Made by a program: the position numbers and the translations under genes
Part shown: positions 56,461 through 64,000 of the stretch, piece by piece
How positions within the stretch are numbered: position 1 is the stretch's first letter
Layout of the letters: every line of letters starts with the position of its first letter
Notes under the pieces: model-generated
The model's database searches: none
What the model was told of the DNA's origin: nothing
The model's input: the letters and a program-made list of their open reading frames with translations, nothing else
DNA from: Planococcus sp. 107-1
GTDB lineage: Bacteria; Bacillota; Bacilli; Bacillales_A; Planococcaceae
NCBI RefSeq assembly: GCF_021513255.1
Contig: NZ_CP090977.1
Coordinates: forward strand, 2,170,001 to 2,234,000
DNA length: 64,000 bases
Reading direction: 5' to 3'

Positions 56461-57420
56461 TCATATTGACCATCTTCGCCGAATTTCTTCAGCTTGCATT
56501 ACCATCCGCTCAATCAATTCCTGCACAGATGGCACATCTTTGATCAGACCGGTGACCTGTCCGGCCCAACCAAAGCCTTCTTCCTGTTTTCCTTCATAGA
56601 TATATTTTTTATTGGCTTCTCCACTGACATAATTTTTTATCGCTTCATAGCTTGGATGTTCCGCTTCAATTTCAAGAATCTTATCGGTCCAACCGTTCCT
56701 AAGCGTTCTCGCCGGGCTGCCGATGCTCTTTTTGATAATGACGGTGTCTTGTTCTGAACTGGCAATTAAAGCATTTTTATAAGCATCTGAAGCATGGATG
56801 CATTCTTTAGTTGCGATAAAGCGCGTTCCCATTTCAATGCCTTCCGCCCCAAGTGCATGTGCAGCCATCCAACCACGGCCATCCCCAATGCCTCCTGATG
56901 CAATGACAGGGATTGTGACCGCATCCACCACTTGCGGAATAAGCACCATCGTTCCAATATCATCTCTTCCTAAATGGCCGCCGCCTTCATGCCCTACCAC
57001 CATCACGGCATCGGCTCCGAGTTCCTCCGCTTTTACCGCTTGCCTTCTGGCCGCTACCAACACAAGTTTTTTAATCGGCGTTCCTTCCAGCTGTTCGAAA
57101 ATCGGCGTCGGATTTCCACCAGTCATCGAAATGACCGGAACGTTTTCGTCAATTGCTACTTGAAGCATATGTGAAAATTCGCGTCCGTGGTCGCCGATTG
57201 CAAAATTAACGCCAAATGGCTGATCTGTCAATTCACGGACTTTTCGGATTTCTTCTCTTAATTGCTCCGGTGCAGAAAGGCTCATCGCCGTAATTTGTCC
57301 CAGGCCACCAGCATTTGATACGGCTGCAGCAAGCTCGGCATATGCGAGATAAGCGAGCCCCCCTTGGATGATTGGCAAGCGTATACCTAGAAGATCCGTT
57401 ATTCGTGTATGAAACTGCAT
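56461..57420 (-). CDS. Nitronate monooxygenase / FabK-like flavoprotein
   Basis: The 319-residue FMN-dependent TIM-barrel protein has RLPIIQGGLAYLAYAELAAAVSNAGGLGQI, GADAVMVVGHEGGGHLG and IPVIASGGIGDGRGWMAAHALGAEGIEMGTRF, all typical of the 2-nitropropane dioxygenase family. Members oxidise nitronates such as propionate-3-nitronate; close relatives (FabK) reduce enoyl-ACP. Gene context does not decide between them. Confidence 0.85.
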   Translation of the reverse strand: MQFHTRITDLLGIRLPIIQGGLAYLAYAELAAAVSNAGGLGQITAMSLSAPEQLREEIRKVRELTDQPFGVNFAIGDHGREFSHMLQVAIDENVPVISMTGGNPTPIFEQLEGTPIKKLVLVAARRQAVKAEELGADAVMVVGHEGGGHLGRDDIGTMVLIPQVVDAVTIPVIASGGIGDGRGWMAAHALGAEGIEMGTRFIATKECIHASDAYKNALIASSEQDTVIIKKSIGSPARTLRNGWTDKILEIEAEHPSYEAIKNYVSGEANKKYIYEGKQEEGFGWAGQVTGLIKDVPSVQELIERMVMQAEEIRRRWSI

Positions 57421-57552
57421 GAAATCATTCCTTTCTCTGTCTTTATTTTATTCGGCAGGCAAAAACAATTTCCTTTTATTTTTATAGTATAGCGTTAATC
57501 TACATGCTATAATTCTTTTTGTTTTCATTTTTATAAAGCGAGGTGGCCCTAA

Positions 57553-59019
57553 ATGTCTCAATTAGAAACTCCGCTATTCGATGCACTCCTAAAACATCGA
57601 AACCGGCACCCCATTCAATTTCATATTCCTGGCCATAAAAAAGGCCAAGGCGTCGACCCGGCTTTCCGGGAATTTGTCGGCGATAATATTTTATCGATAG
57701 ACTTGATCAATATCGCCCCTTTAGATGATTTGCATTCACCAAAAGGTGCGATTAAAGAAGCGCAGGAATTAGCCGCCAAAGCATTTGGCGCAGACTATAC
57801 GTTTTTCTCTGTTCAAGGCACGAGCGGTGCGATTATGACCATGATTTTAAGTGTTGTTGGTCCGAACGATAAAATCCTGGTTCCGCGAAATGTCCATAAA
57901 TCCATCATGTCCGCTATCGTATTCGCTGGCGCTATTCCGATTTTCATCCATCCTGAAGTGGATCCGGAACTTGGGATTTCCCATGGCATTTCTGCAGAAG
58001 CGGTAGAAAAAGCATTGATCGAATATCCTGATGCAAAAGCGGTCCTTGTCATCAACCCGACCTATTTTGGCGTCGCAGCTGACTTGAAACGGATTGTCGA
58101 TATAGCCCACGACCGTCAAGTTCCGGTTTTGGTAGACGAAGCACACGGTGTCCATATTCACTTCCATAAATCATTGCCGATTTCCGCAATGGAGGCAGGT
58201 GCAGATATGGCGGCTACATCCGTCCACAAACTTGGCGGTTCTATGACGCAGAGTTCAGTATTAAATGTCCGCGGGCTTGGTTTCTGCTAAGCGCGTTCAA
58301 TCGACGCTTTCCATGCTGACAACGACTTCAACGTCTTATCCGATTCTTGCATCATTGGACACGGCACGCAGACAGCTGGCGATCCACGGTTATGATTTGA
58401 TCGATCATGCGATCCGTTTAGCACAGGATGCCCGCAAGCGAATCAATAAAATCGCCCATCTGCATTGTGTAGGCAAAGAGATTTTAAACAGCTCAGCCAC
58501 TTACGATATGGATCCGACCAAATTATTGATCAGCGTAAAAAATCTTGGCATTACAGGCCATCAGGCTGAAGAATGGCTGCGGGAAAACGCCAATATTGAA
58601 ATCGAATTGTCCGACCTTTACAATATCCTTTGCTTAGTGACCATCGGCGACAGCCGCAAGGAACTGAATTTGTTAGTGAATGCCCTTCAGCGGATGAGCG
58701 AGGCTTTCGAGAGCGACGCTGCAATCGTTGAACCGGTTGTTCTCTTGCCAGACATCCGCGCCTTGCGATGACGCCGAGAGACGCTTTTTACGCAACCACT
58801 GAAGTCATCTCGATCGAGGAAGCCGTTGGCAGAATTTCAGCAGAGTTTATCATGGTTTATCCTCCGGGCATCCCGATTTTCATTCCGGGTGAAATCATCA
58901 CCCAGGAAAACATTGAATACATCGATATGAACATCAAAGCAGGTTTACCGGTACAAGGGCCAGAAGACGATACGCTGCAAATGCTGCGGGTCATTAAAGA
59001 ACAGCAGGCGATCCGTTAA
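57553..59019 (+). CDS. speA: Orn/Lys/Arg decarboxylase, probably arginine decarboxylase SpeA (two frameshifts here)
   Basis: This PLP-dependent fold I decarboxylase would start polyamine synthesis from arginine. The catalytic lysine lies in SVHKLGGSMTQSS; other motifs are FHIPGHKKGQG near residue 26 and FFSVQGTSGAIMTMIL. Frame breaks occur near 58273-58275 (two bases missing or one extra) and 58766-58767 (one base missing). Repair gives about 489 residues, as in B. subtilis SpeA. The C-terminal part has VYPPGIPIFIPGE. speA-yktA-yktB-ykzI-yktC order near pdh is as in Bacillus. Confidence 0.9.
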
Positions 59020-59055
59020 AAATGCTTCGTGTTGCATCGAAGCTAATTAACTTAA

Positions 59056-59096
59056 TGAAAAAAAGTCCGGAGCTTTCGCTTCCGGACTTTTTTCAT
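59056..59096 (+). terminator. Bidirectional terminator between speA and the deacetylase gene
   Basis: AAAAAAGTCCGGA-GCTTTCGCT-TCCGGACTTTTTTC is a 9-to-12-bp perfect stem with A and T tracts on both sides. Confidence 0.92.
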
Positions 59097-59954
59097 TTAC
59101 TCTTGAAGTTCAATTTCATGCGGATCGACGAACGTATAGCCTTTTGCTTTCAGGCCATCGACGATCCCTGGGAGAGCTGCAGCCGTCCATTCCCGGTCAT
59201 GCATCAGCAAGTTTGAACCATTGCGTAGAAACTCTGTATTGATCATGATATCCGTTAGAGCCGCTGGGTCCATATACTGTTTTTCCCAATCGTAGCCATA
59301 GGACCAATTCATCAACATCATACCTTCTTGTTGCACCAGGGCACGGCTGAAGTCGGTATTGGCTCCATGTGGTGCACGGAAGAATTTCGGCTTTTCGCCG
59401 ATTACTTGTTCAACTGTTTCATTAACAGCTAAAATCTCTTCTTTTTGCTGTTCATCAGAAATCGTCGTTAAATTCGGATGGGTCTGCGTATGGTTGCCGA
59501 TCGCAAAGCCCATGTCATGAATTTTTTTCAAATTCTCTTTTTCTTCGTCACTATCCAAAAAATGGCCGTTGACAAAGAAAATAGCCGGTACCCCTAACTC
59601 TTTCAATGTAGTCGCCATTTCCACCGCATGCTTGTCGGGGGCATCATCAATGGTCAGCAATACCGCTTCTGCCGGAGCATCTGCAATCGGCTCCACTCCC
59701 CAAGTTGCCGGATTCAAGCGATATTGTGGTTCTGCTTCTGCCGCTTCTTCGGCTTTTTCCACTTCCTCTTGTTCAGCCGCTTCTGCTTGTTCGCTATCTG
59801 CTTCATTTGCATTTTCAGTTTCTGCCGGCGTTTCTTCTGCCTGCTCTTCCACAGGTGCCTTTTCTTTTTCATCAGCAGTTTCAGCTTGTTCATCGCCGCA
59901 AGCTGCAAGCAAGGAAATGCCAACTGCCAGTATTAACCATTTCATATGTACCAT
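59097..59954 (-). CDS. Lipoprotein polysaccharide deacetylase (NodB family)
   Basis: The 285-residue protein has a lipobox LAAC (Cys19), an acidic Glu/Ala/Gln linker to about residue 75 and a NodB-type metal-dependent deacetylase domain. Motifs are TIDDAPD (101-107), HTQTHP (155-160), RAPHG (193-197), YGYDW and LLMHD. It probably deacetylates peptidoglycan or another surface glycan at the outer membrane face. The ATG at 59954 follows AAAGGGTG. B. subtilis has a different small lipoprotein gene, slp, at this point after pdhD. Confidence 0.88.
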   Translation of the reverse strand: MVHMKWLILAVGISLLAACGDEQAETADEKEKAPVEEQAEETPAETENANEADSEQAEAAEQEEVEKAEEAAEAEPQYRLNPATWGVEPIADAPAEAVLLTIDDAPDKHAVEMATTLKELGVPAIFFVNGHFLDSDEEKENLKKIHDMGFAIGNHTQTHPNLTTISDEQQKEEILAVNETVEQVIGEKPKFFRAPHGANTDFSRALVQQEGMMLMNWSYGYDWEKQYMDPAALTDIMINTEFLRNGSNLLMHDREWTAAALPGIVDGLKAKGYTFVDPHEIELQE

Positions 59955-59997
59955 ATCACTATCACCCTTTCGGTGCCATTCTATCATGAATAAAGGC

Positions 59998-60036
59998 ATA
60001 AAAAAAGAAACCCGCATGAAAATGCGGATTTCTTCT
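59998..60036 (-). terminator. Terminator of the pdh operon
   Basis: The minus strand has GAAATCCGCAT-TTTC-ATGCGGGTTTC with T7, directly after pdhD. Confidence 0.9.
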
Positions 60037-60040
60037 TTCA

Positions 60041-61450
60041 TTATTTAATGATATGGATTGGAGTTCCAAGTGCAACTTCTGCAGCTTCCATTGTAATTTC
60101 AGCCAATGTTGGGTGAGCGTGGATCGTCATTGCGATGTCTTCGACTGTCATACCCGCTTCAATAGCAAGGCCTAATTCAGCGATCATATCAGACGCACCA
60201 GCACCAACGATGTGAGCACCAAGCAATAAACCATCTGATTTGCGTGAAACAAGTTTCACAAAACCTTCAGATGCATTCAATGCAAGTGCACGGCCATTAG
60301 CTCCGAATGGGAATTTAGCAGCAGCCGCTTCAAATCCTTGTTCTTTCGCTTGCTCTTCAGTTAAACCGACGCTTGCAAGTTCAGGATCTGTGAAGCAGAC
60401 AGCAGGGATTGCCAAGTAATCCACTTCTGATTTTTCGCCAGCAATTGCTTCTGCAGCGACTTTACCTTCGTAAGATGCTTTGTGAGCAAGTTGAAGTCCA
60501 GGTACTACGTCCCCGATTGCATAGAAGTTAGGAATGTTTGTACGGCATTGTTTGTCGACTTCGATCAAACCGCGTTCAGACATTTTCACTCCGACTTCTT
60601 CAAGTCCCATTTCATCCGTGTTTGGACGGCGCCCAACTGTTACTAATACATAATCCGCTTCAACGGTTTTTTCTTCCCCGCCTGCTTCATATTTTACAGT
60701 AACGCCGTTTTCAGTTTCTTCTACACCTTTAGCAGATGCTTTTGTGATAACTTCAACGCCTTTTTTCTTCAAGCCTTTTTTGACGATAGCCGTCATTTGC
60801 TTTTCGAATCCAGCAAGAATATCAGGTGCACCTTCAAGGATAGTAACTTCTGATCCAAGGTTTGCATATGCAGTTCCAAGTTCAGTTCCGATATAGCCGC
60901 CGCCGATGACGACAAGTTTTTTAGGAACTTCTTGAAGTGCTAAAGCACCTGTAGAGTTGATGACGCGTTTAGAGAATTTGAAAGTTGGAATTTCCACCGG
61001 GCGAGATCCTGTCGCAATGATTACATTTTTAAATGTATAAGTTTGCGATGATTTTTCGTCCATAACGCGTACTGAATTTTCATCTACGAAATAAGCTTCA
61101 CCGCGAACGATTTCAACTTTATTTCCTTTTAGAAGCGATTCAACACCGCCAGTCAATTTTTTCACAACGCCGTTTTTGAATGCTTGCGCTTTTTCAAAGT
61201 TAATGGATACTTCTTTAGCGACAATACCCATATCATCTGAATGTTGAGCTTCTTCAAAACGGTGGCCCACTGAGATAAGTGCTTTCGAAGGGATACAGCC
61301 GACGTTCAAGCATACGCCCCCGATATATTCTTTCTCAACGATTGTTACTTTTTGGCCAGTTTGCGCTGCACGGATAGCTGCTACATATCCTCCAGGGCCT
61401 GAGCCGATGACGAGCGTATCTGTTTCGATTGGAAAATCTCCTACTACCAT
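60041..61450 (-). CDS. pdhD: Dihydrolipoyl dehydrogenase (E3)
   Basis: E3 reoxidises dihydrolipoamide of the pyruvate dehydrogenase complex with NAD+. The 469-residue flavoprotein has the FAD motif [19 protein letters not shown], redox disulfide [19 protein letters not shown] motif [13 protein letters not shown] and the dimer-interface catalytic IHAHPTLAE near the end. It is encoded 5 bases after pdhC and is the last gene of the operon. Confidence 0.97.
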   Translation of the reverse strand: MVVGDFPIETDTLVIGSGPGGYVAAIRAAQTGQKVTIVEKEYIGGVCLNVGCIPSKALISVGHRFEEAQHSDDMGIVAKEVSINFEKAQAFKNGVVKKLTGGVESLLKGNKVEIVRGEAYFVDENSVRVMDEKSSQTYTFKNVIIATGSRPVEIPTFKFSKRVINSTGALALQEVPKKLVVIGGGYIGTELGTAYANLGSEVTILEGAPDILAGFEKQMTAIVKKGLKKKGVEVITKASAKGVEETENGVTVKYEAGGEEKTVEADYVLVTVGRRPNTDEMGLEEVGVKMSERGLIEVDKQCRTNIPNFYAIGDVVPGLQLAHKASYEGKVAAEAIAGEKSEVDYLAIPAVCFTDPELASVGLTEEQAKEQGFEAAAAKFPFGANGRALALNASEGFVKLVSRKSDGLLLGAHIVGAGASDMIAELGLAIEAGMTVEDIAMTIHAHPTLAEITMEAAEVALGTPIHIIK

Positions 61451-61455
61451 AATTT

Positions 61456-62826
61456 TTACGCCTCCATTAATAATAATTCAGGTTCGCTTAATAAGCGTTT
61501 GATGTGATTTAATGCGTGTTGCGCTGTTGCTCCGTCAATCATGCGATGATCAAAGCTCAATGATAATGCTAACACAGGTGCAGCAACAATTTCACCATTT
61601 TTAATTACTGGCTTCTCAGCGATGCGGCCAATTCCAAGAATCGCCACTTCCGGATGGTTGATGACTGGAGTGAACCATTGGCCGCCGGCAGAACCGATAT
61701 TCGTGATTGAGCACGAAGCGCCTTTCATTTCAGCAGCAGTCAATTTGCCTTCACGCGCTTTTGTTGCAAGTCCATTGATTTCATCAGAAATCGAGAAGAC
61801 GGATTTACGGTCTGCATTTTTAATAACAGGAACCATAAGGCCTTTCTCAGTATCTGCTGCAATTCCGATATTGAAATAATGTTTTTGGATGATTTCGCTT
61901 GTTTCATCATCGAAAGACGTATTCAATGCTGGGAATTCACGCAATGTGCTTACCAAAGCTTTTACTACATATGGCAAATAAGTCAGCTTGATTTCTTTTT
62001 CAGCCGCAATATCCTTGAATTTTTTGCGGTGTGCGACAAGTTCTGTAACGTCTACTTCGTCCATTAACGTAACGTGAGGAGCTGTATGTTTTGAATGCAC
62101 CATCGCTTTTGCAATCGCTTTGCGGATGCCTGACATCTTCTCGCGTGTTTCTGGGAAGTCGCCTTCAGGAACAGCCGGCGCTTTTGAAGCTGCTGGTTCT
62201 TTAGCAGATTCTTTTTCAACCGCTTCCGTTTCAGGAGCACTTTCAGCAACTGCTTGCTCTTGTCCACCGCTCAAGAACGTTTCAATATCTTCTTTCAAGA
62301 TGCGGCCGTTATTGCCTGATCCTGAAACTTGTGTAATATCCACGTCTTTTTCTCTTGCGAACTTGCGGACTGAAGGCATCGCGATTACACGTGCATTCGG
62401 GTCAGCTGGCGCTTTAGCTTGAGGCTGTTCGCCGGCTCCCGTTTCAGCATTTTTAGGCGCTTCTTCTTTTACGGGTTCTTTTTCAACATTCTGAGCTGAT
62501 TCAGCTGTTCCAGCTTGAACTTGCTCTTCTGTTTCTTCTTTGCTTTCAGAAGGGGCTGCATCTCCGCTTCCTTCGTTATCTGAAGCATCGTCGCTTTCGA
62601 TCCGAACCAGCACGTCACCAACAACTGCTACCGTTCCTTCTTCAACGATGATCTCTTTGATTGTTCCTGATACTGGTGAAGGCATTTCGACAACTGCTTT
62701 GTCGTTCTGCACTTCAAACATGATGTCATCTTCTTCGATTCGATCTCCTGCTTTTACGAACCATTTTACGATTTCACCTTCGTGGATACCTTCTCCGATA
62801 TCCGGTAAACGAAATTCAAAAGCCAT
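61456..62826 (-). CDS. pdhC: Dihydrolipoyllysine-residue acetyltransferase (E2)
   Basis: E2 forms the core of the pyruvate dehydrogenase complex and transfers acetyl groups to CoA. The 456-residue protein has one lipoyl domain with Lys in [13 protein letters not shown], an Ala/Pro/Glu-rich linker, an E1/E3-binding domain ([19 protein letters not shown]) and the catalytic domain ending with FDHRMIDGA (HxxxDG). The ATG at 62826 follows AAAGGGTG; an in-frame ATG three codons upstream is less likely. Confidence 0.96.
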   Translation of the reverse strand: MAFEFRLPDIGEGIHEGEIVKWFVKAGDRIEEDDIMFEVQNDKAVVEMPSPVSGTIKEIIVEEGTVAVVGDVLVRIESDDASDNEGSGDAAPSESKEETEEQVQAGTAESAQNVEKEPVKEEAPKNAETGAGEQPQAKAPADPNARVIAMPSVRKFAREKDVDITQVSGSGNNGRILKEDIETFLSGGQEQAVAESAPETEAVEKESAKEPAASKAPAVPEGDFPETREKMSGIRKAIAKAMVHSKHTAPHVTLMDEVDVTELVAHRKKFKDIAAEKEIKLTYLPYVVKALVSTLREFPALNTSFDDETSEIIQKHYFNIGIAADTEKGLMVPVIKNADRKSVFSISDEINGLATKAREGKLTAAEMKGASCSITNIGSAGGQWFTPVINHPEVAILGIGRIAEKPVIKNGEIVAAPVLALSLSFDHRMIDGATAQHALNHIKRLLSEPELLLMEA

Positions 62827-62854
62827 TAGTTTCACCCTTTCTTTTCTAAACGAA

Positions 62855-63832
62855 TTAGAACGTTAACACTTTCTTAGCTGTTTCTAGTATATCCTTCGAG
62901 TTTGGAAGCCAAACTTGTTCAGCTTGTGAGAATGGGAAAATAGAATCTGGAGCCGTTACACGCAATACAGGAGCTTCTAAACTCAAGATTGCACGGTCCA
63001 TGATTTCAGCTACAACGTTTGCAGCAATACCCGCTTGTTTTTGCGCTTCTTGGACAACCATTGCGCGCCCAGTTTTTTCTACTGAAGCGACAATTGCTTC
63101 AATATCCAAAGGCTGGATTGTACGAAGGTCGATCACTTCTGCAGAGTAGCCTTCTTTTTCAAGTTCTTCGGCCGCTTTCAAACTTTCTTGCACCATTGCA
63201 CCGTATGCAATAATCGTCAAATCTTTGCCTTCACGTTTAATATCCGCTTTCCCTAAAGGAATTGTGTAAGCTTCTTCCGGAACTTCCTGGCGGCCTGAGC
63301 GATATAATTTCAAATGCTCAAGGAAAATAACCGGGTCGTTGTCGCGGATTGCAGAAATCAACAAACCTTTTGCATCATACGGAGTTGACGGCACAACCAC
63401 TTTTAAACCTGGCTGTGAAGTCATCAGCAATTCTAGAGAGTCTGCGTGCATTTCAGGTGTGTGAACACCGCCGCCGAAAGGTGAGCGCAGTGTGATTGGT
63501 GCATTTAAGCTGCCGCCGCTGCGGAAACGCATACGCGCCATTTGGCCGCTGATTGAATCCATAACTTCATAAACAAATCCGAAAAACTGGATTTCGGGAA
63601 CCGGACGGAAACCTTGCAGCGCAAGACCGATTGCAAGGCCGCCGATTCCTGACTCAGCCAAAGGCGTATCGAATACACGGTCTTCACCGAATTCTTTTTG
63701 CAATCCTTCTGTCGCACGGAAAACACCGCCGTTATTTCCTACGTCTTCCCCGAAAACTAGTACATTTTCATCGTTTTGCATCTCTGTTTTCAGAGCGTCG
63801 GTAATTGCTTGAACCATAGTCATTTGTGCCAT
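62855..63832 (-). CDS. pdhB: Pyruvate dehydrogenase E1 beta subunit
   Basis: The beta subunit of the thiamine-dependent E1 component forms half of the active site. The 325-residue protein shows [20 protein letters not shown], the [19 protein letters not shown] segment and the transketolase C-terminal domain ([18 protein letters not shown]). It starts three bases after the pdhA stop and precedes pdhC by 28 bases. Confidence 0.97.
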   Translation of the reverse strand: MAQMTMVQAITDALKTEMQNDENVLVFGEDVGNNGGVFRATEGLQKEFGEDRVFDTPLAESGIGGLAIGLALQGFRPVPEIQFFGFVYEVMDSISGQMARMRFRSGGSLNAPITLRSPFGGGVHTPEMHADSLELLMTSQPGLKVVVPSTPYDAKGLLISAIRDNDPVIFLEHLKLYRSGRQEVPEEAYTIPLGKADIKREGKDLTIIAYGAMVQESLKAAEELEKEGYSAEVIDLRTIQPLDIEAIVASVEKTGRAMVVQEAQKQAGIAANVVAEIMDRAILSLEAPVLRVTAPDSIFPFSQAEQVWLPNSKDILETAKKVLTF

Positions 63833-63835
63833 CGC

Positions 63836-64000
<165 letters not shown>

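Noticed and set aside
59569-60048. A long plus-strand open frame rich in Ser/Ala/Cys opposite the deacetylase gene
   Set aside because: It is the mirror of the Glu/Ala/Gln linker codons on the real strand; low complexity alone keeps it open.

Overview
The window is a core-chromosome segment of a low-to-mid GC Gram-positive bacterium of the order Bacillales. It most likely belongs to the Planococcaceae (Planococcus/Planomicrobium-like). The evidence is Bacillus-type gene families and synteny (dcw, ylb, cta, yla, ykt and pdh clusters), a T-box on ileS, bacillithiol synthesis (bshC), a caa3 oxidase and an SLH surface protein. The division cluster lacks spoVD, murE, spoVE and murG and so resembles the Staphylococcus layout, which suggests a non-sporulating organism. 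No rRNA, tRNA, CRISPR array, prophage or insertion sequence was recognised.

Layout. 1-18.8 kb (minus strand): one long division and wall cluster, read from high to low coordinates: mraZ-rsmH-ftsL-pbpB-mraY-murD-divIB-ylxW-ylxX-sbp-ftsA-ftsZ-ylmE-sepF-ylmG-ylmH-divIVA, then T-box/ileS, lspA and the start of an RluD-type pseudouridine synthase. 18.8-27.8 kb: bshC, a DUF3397 gene, panE, a three-gene biotin-dependent acyl-CoA carboxylase operon, an SLH/propeller surface protein and an enoyl-CoA hydratase. 27.8-35.7 kb: the ylb region (rpmF, DUF177, tmcAL, a Lon/PDZ protease, coaD, rsmD, ylbG, ylbF, a CAP-domain protein), interrupted by a glycerophosphodiesterase. 35.8-45.3 kb: yugN-like, an AI-2E/YtvI-type permease, and the cytochrome caa3 cluster ctaM, ctaG, ctaF-E-D-C-B with divergent ctaA. 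45.3-54.2 kb: pyc, ftsW, ylaN and other yla genes, and typA. 54.2-64 kb: an inositol-monophosphatase-like gene, ykt genes, a nitronate monooxygenase-like gene, speA, a lipoprotein polysaccharide deacetylase, and pdhD-C-B with the end of pdhA.

How the genes work together. The left third builds the divisome and septal wall: lipid I (MraY), septal transpeptidase (PBP1/2B), DivIB-FtsL, the FtsAZ-SepF ring and DivIVA at the pole. FtsW is encoded separately at 49 kb, next to pyc. The middle carries aerobic respiration: heme O/A synthesis (CtaB, CtaA), assembly factors (CtaG, CtaM) and oxidase subunits. Central carbon entry is represented by pyruvate dehydrogenase and pyruvate carboxylase.

The strongest unusual signal is technical. 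At least twelve frameshifts interrupt ten genes (ylmE, pbpB, ftsL, the acyl-CoA carboxylase beta subunit, ctaC, ctaB, pyc twice, a small conserved gene at 50.5 kb, typA, and speA twice). Each is repaired by inserting or removing one base (one speA site may need two), mostly in short homopolymers. The repaired lengths equal the normal family lengths. Several of these genes are essential, so uncorrected sequence errors are far more likely than real decay. I found no convincing new multi-gene system. The biologically interesting items are small: a tandem MraZ-box operator, a dual-coding repeat at the divIB/ylxW overlap, a palindromic terminator that encodes the ends of two convergent proteins, and an SLH-propeller surface protein.
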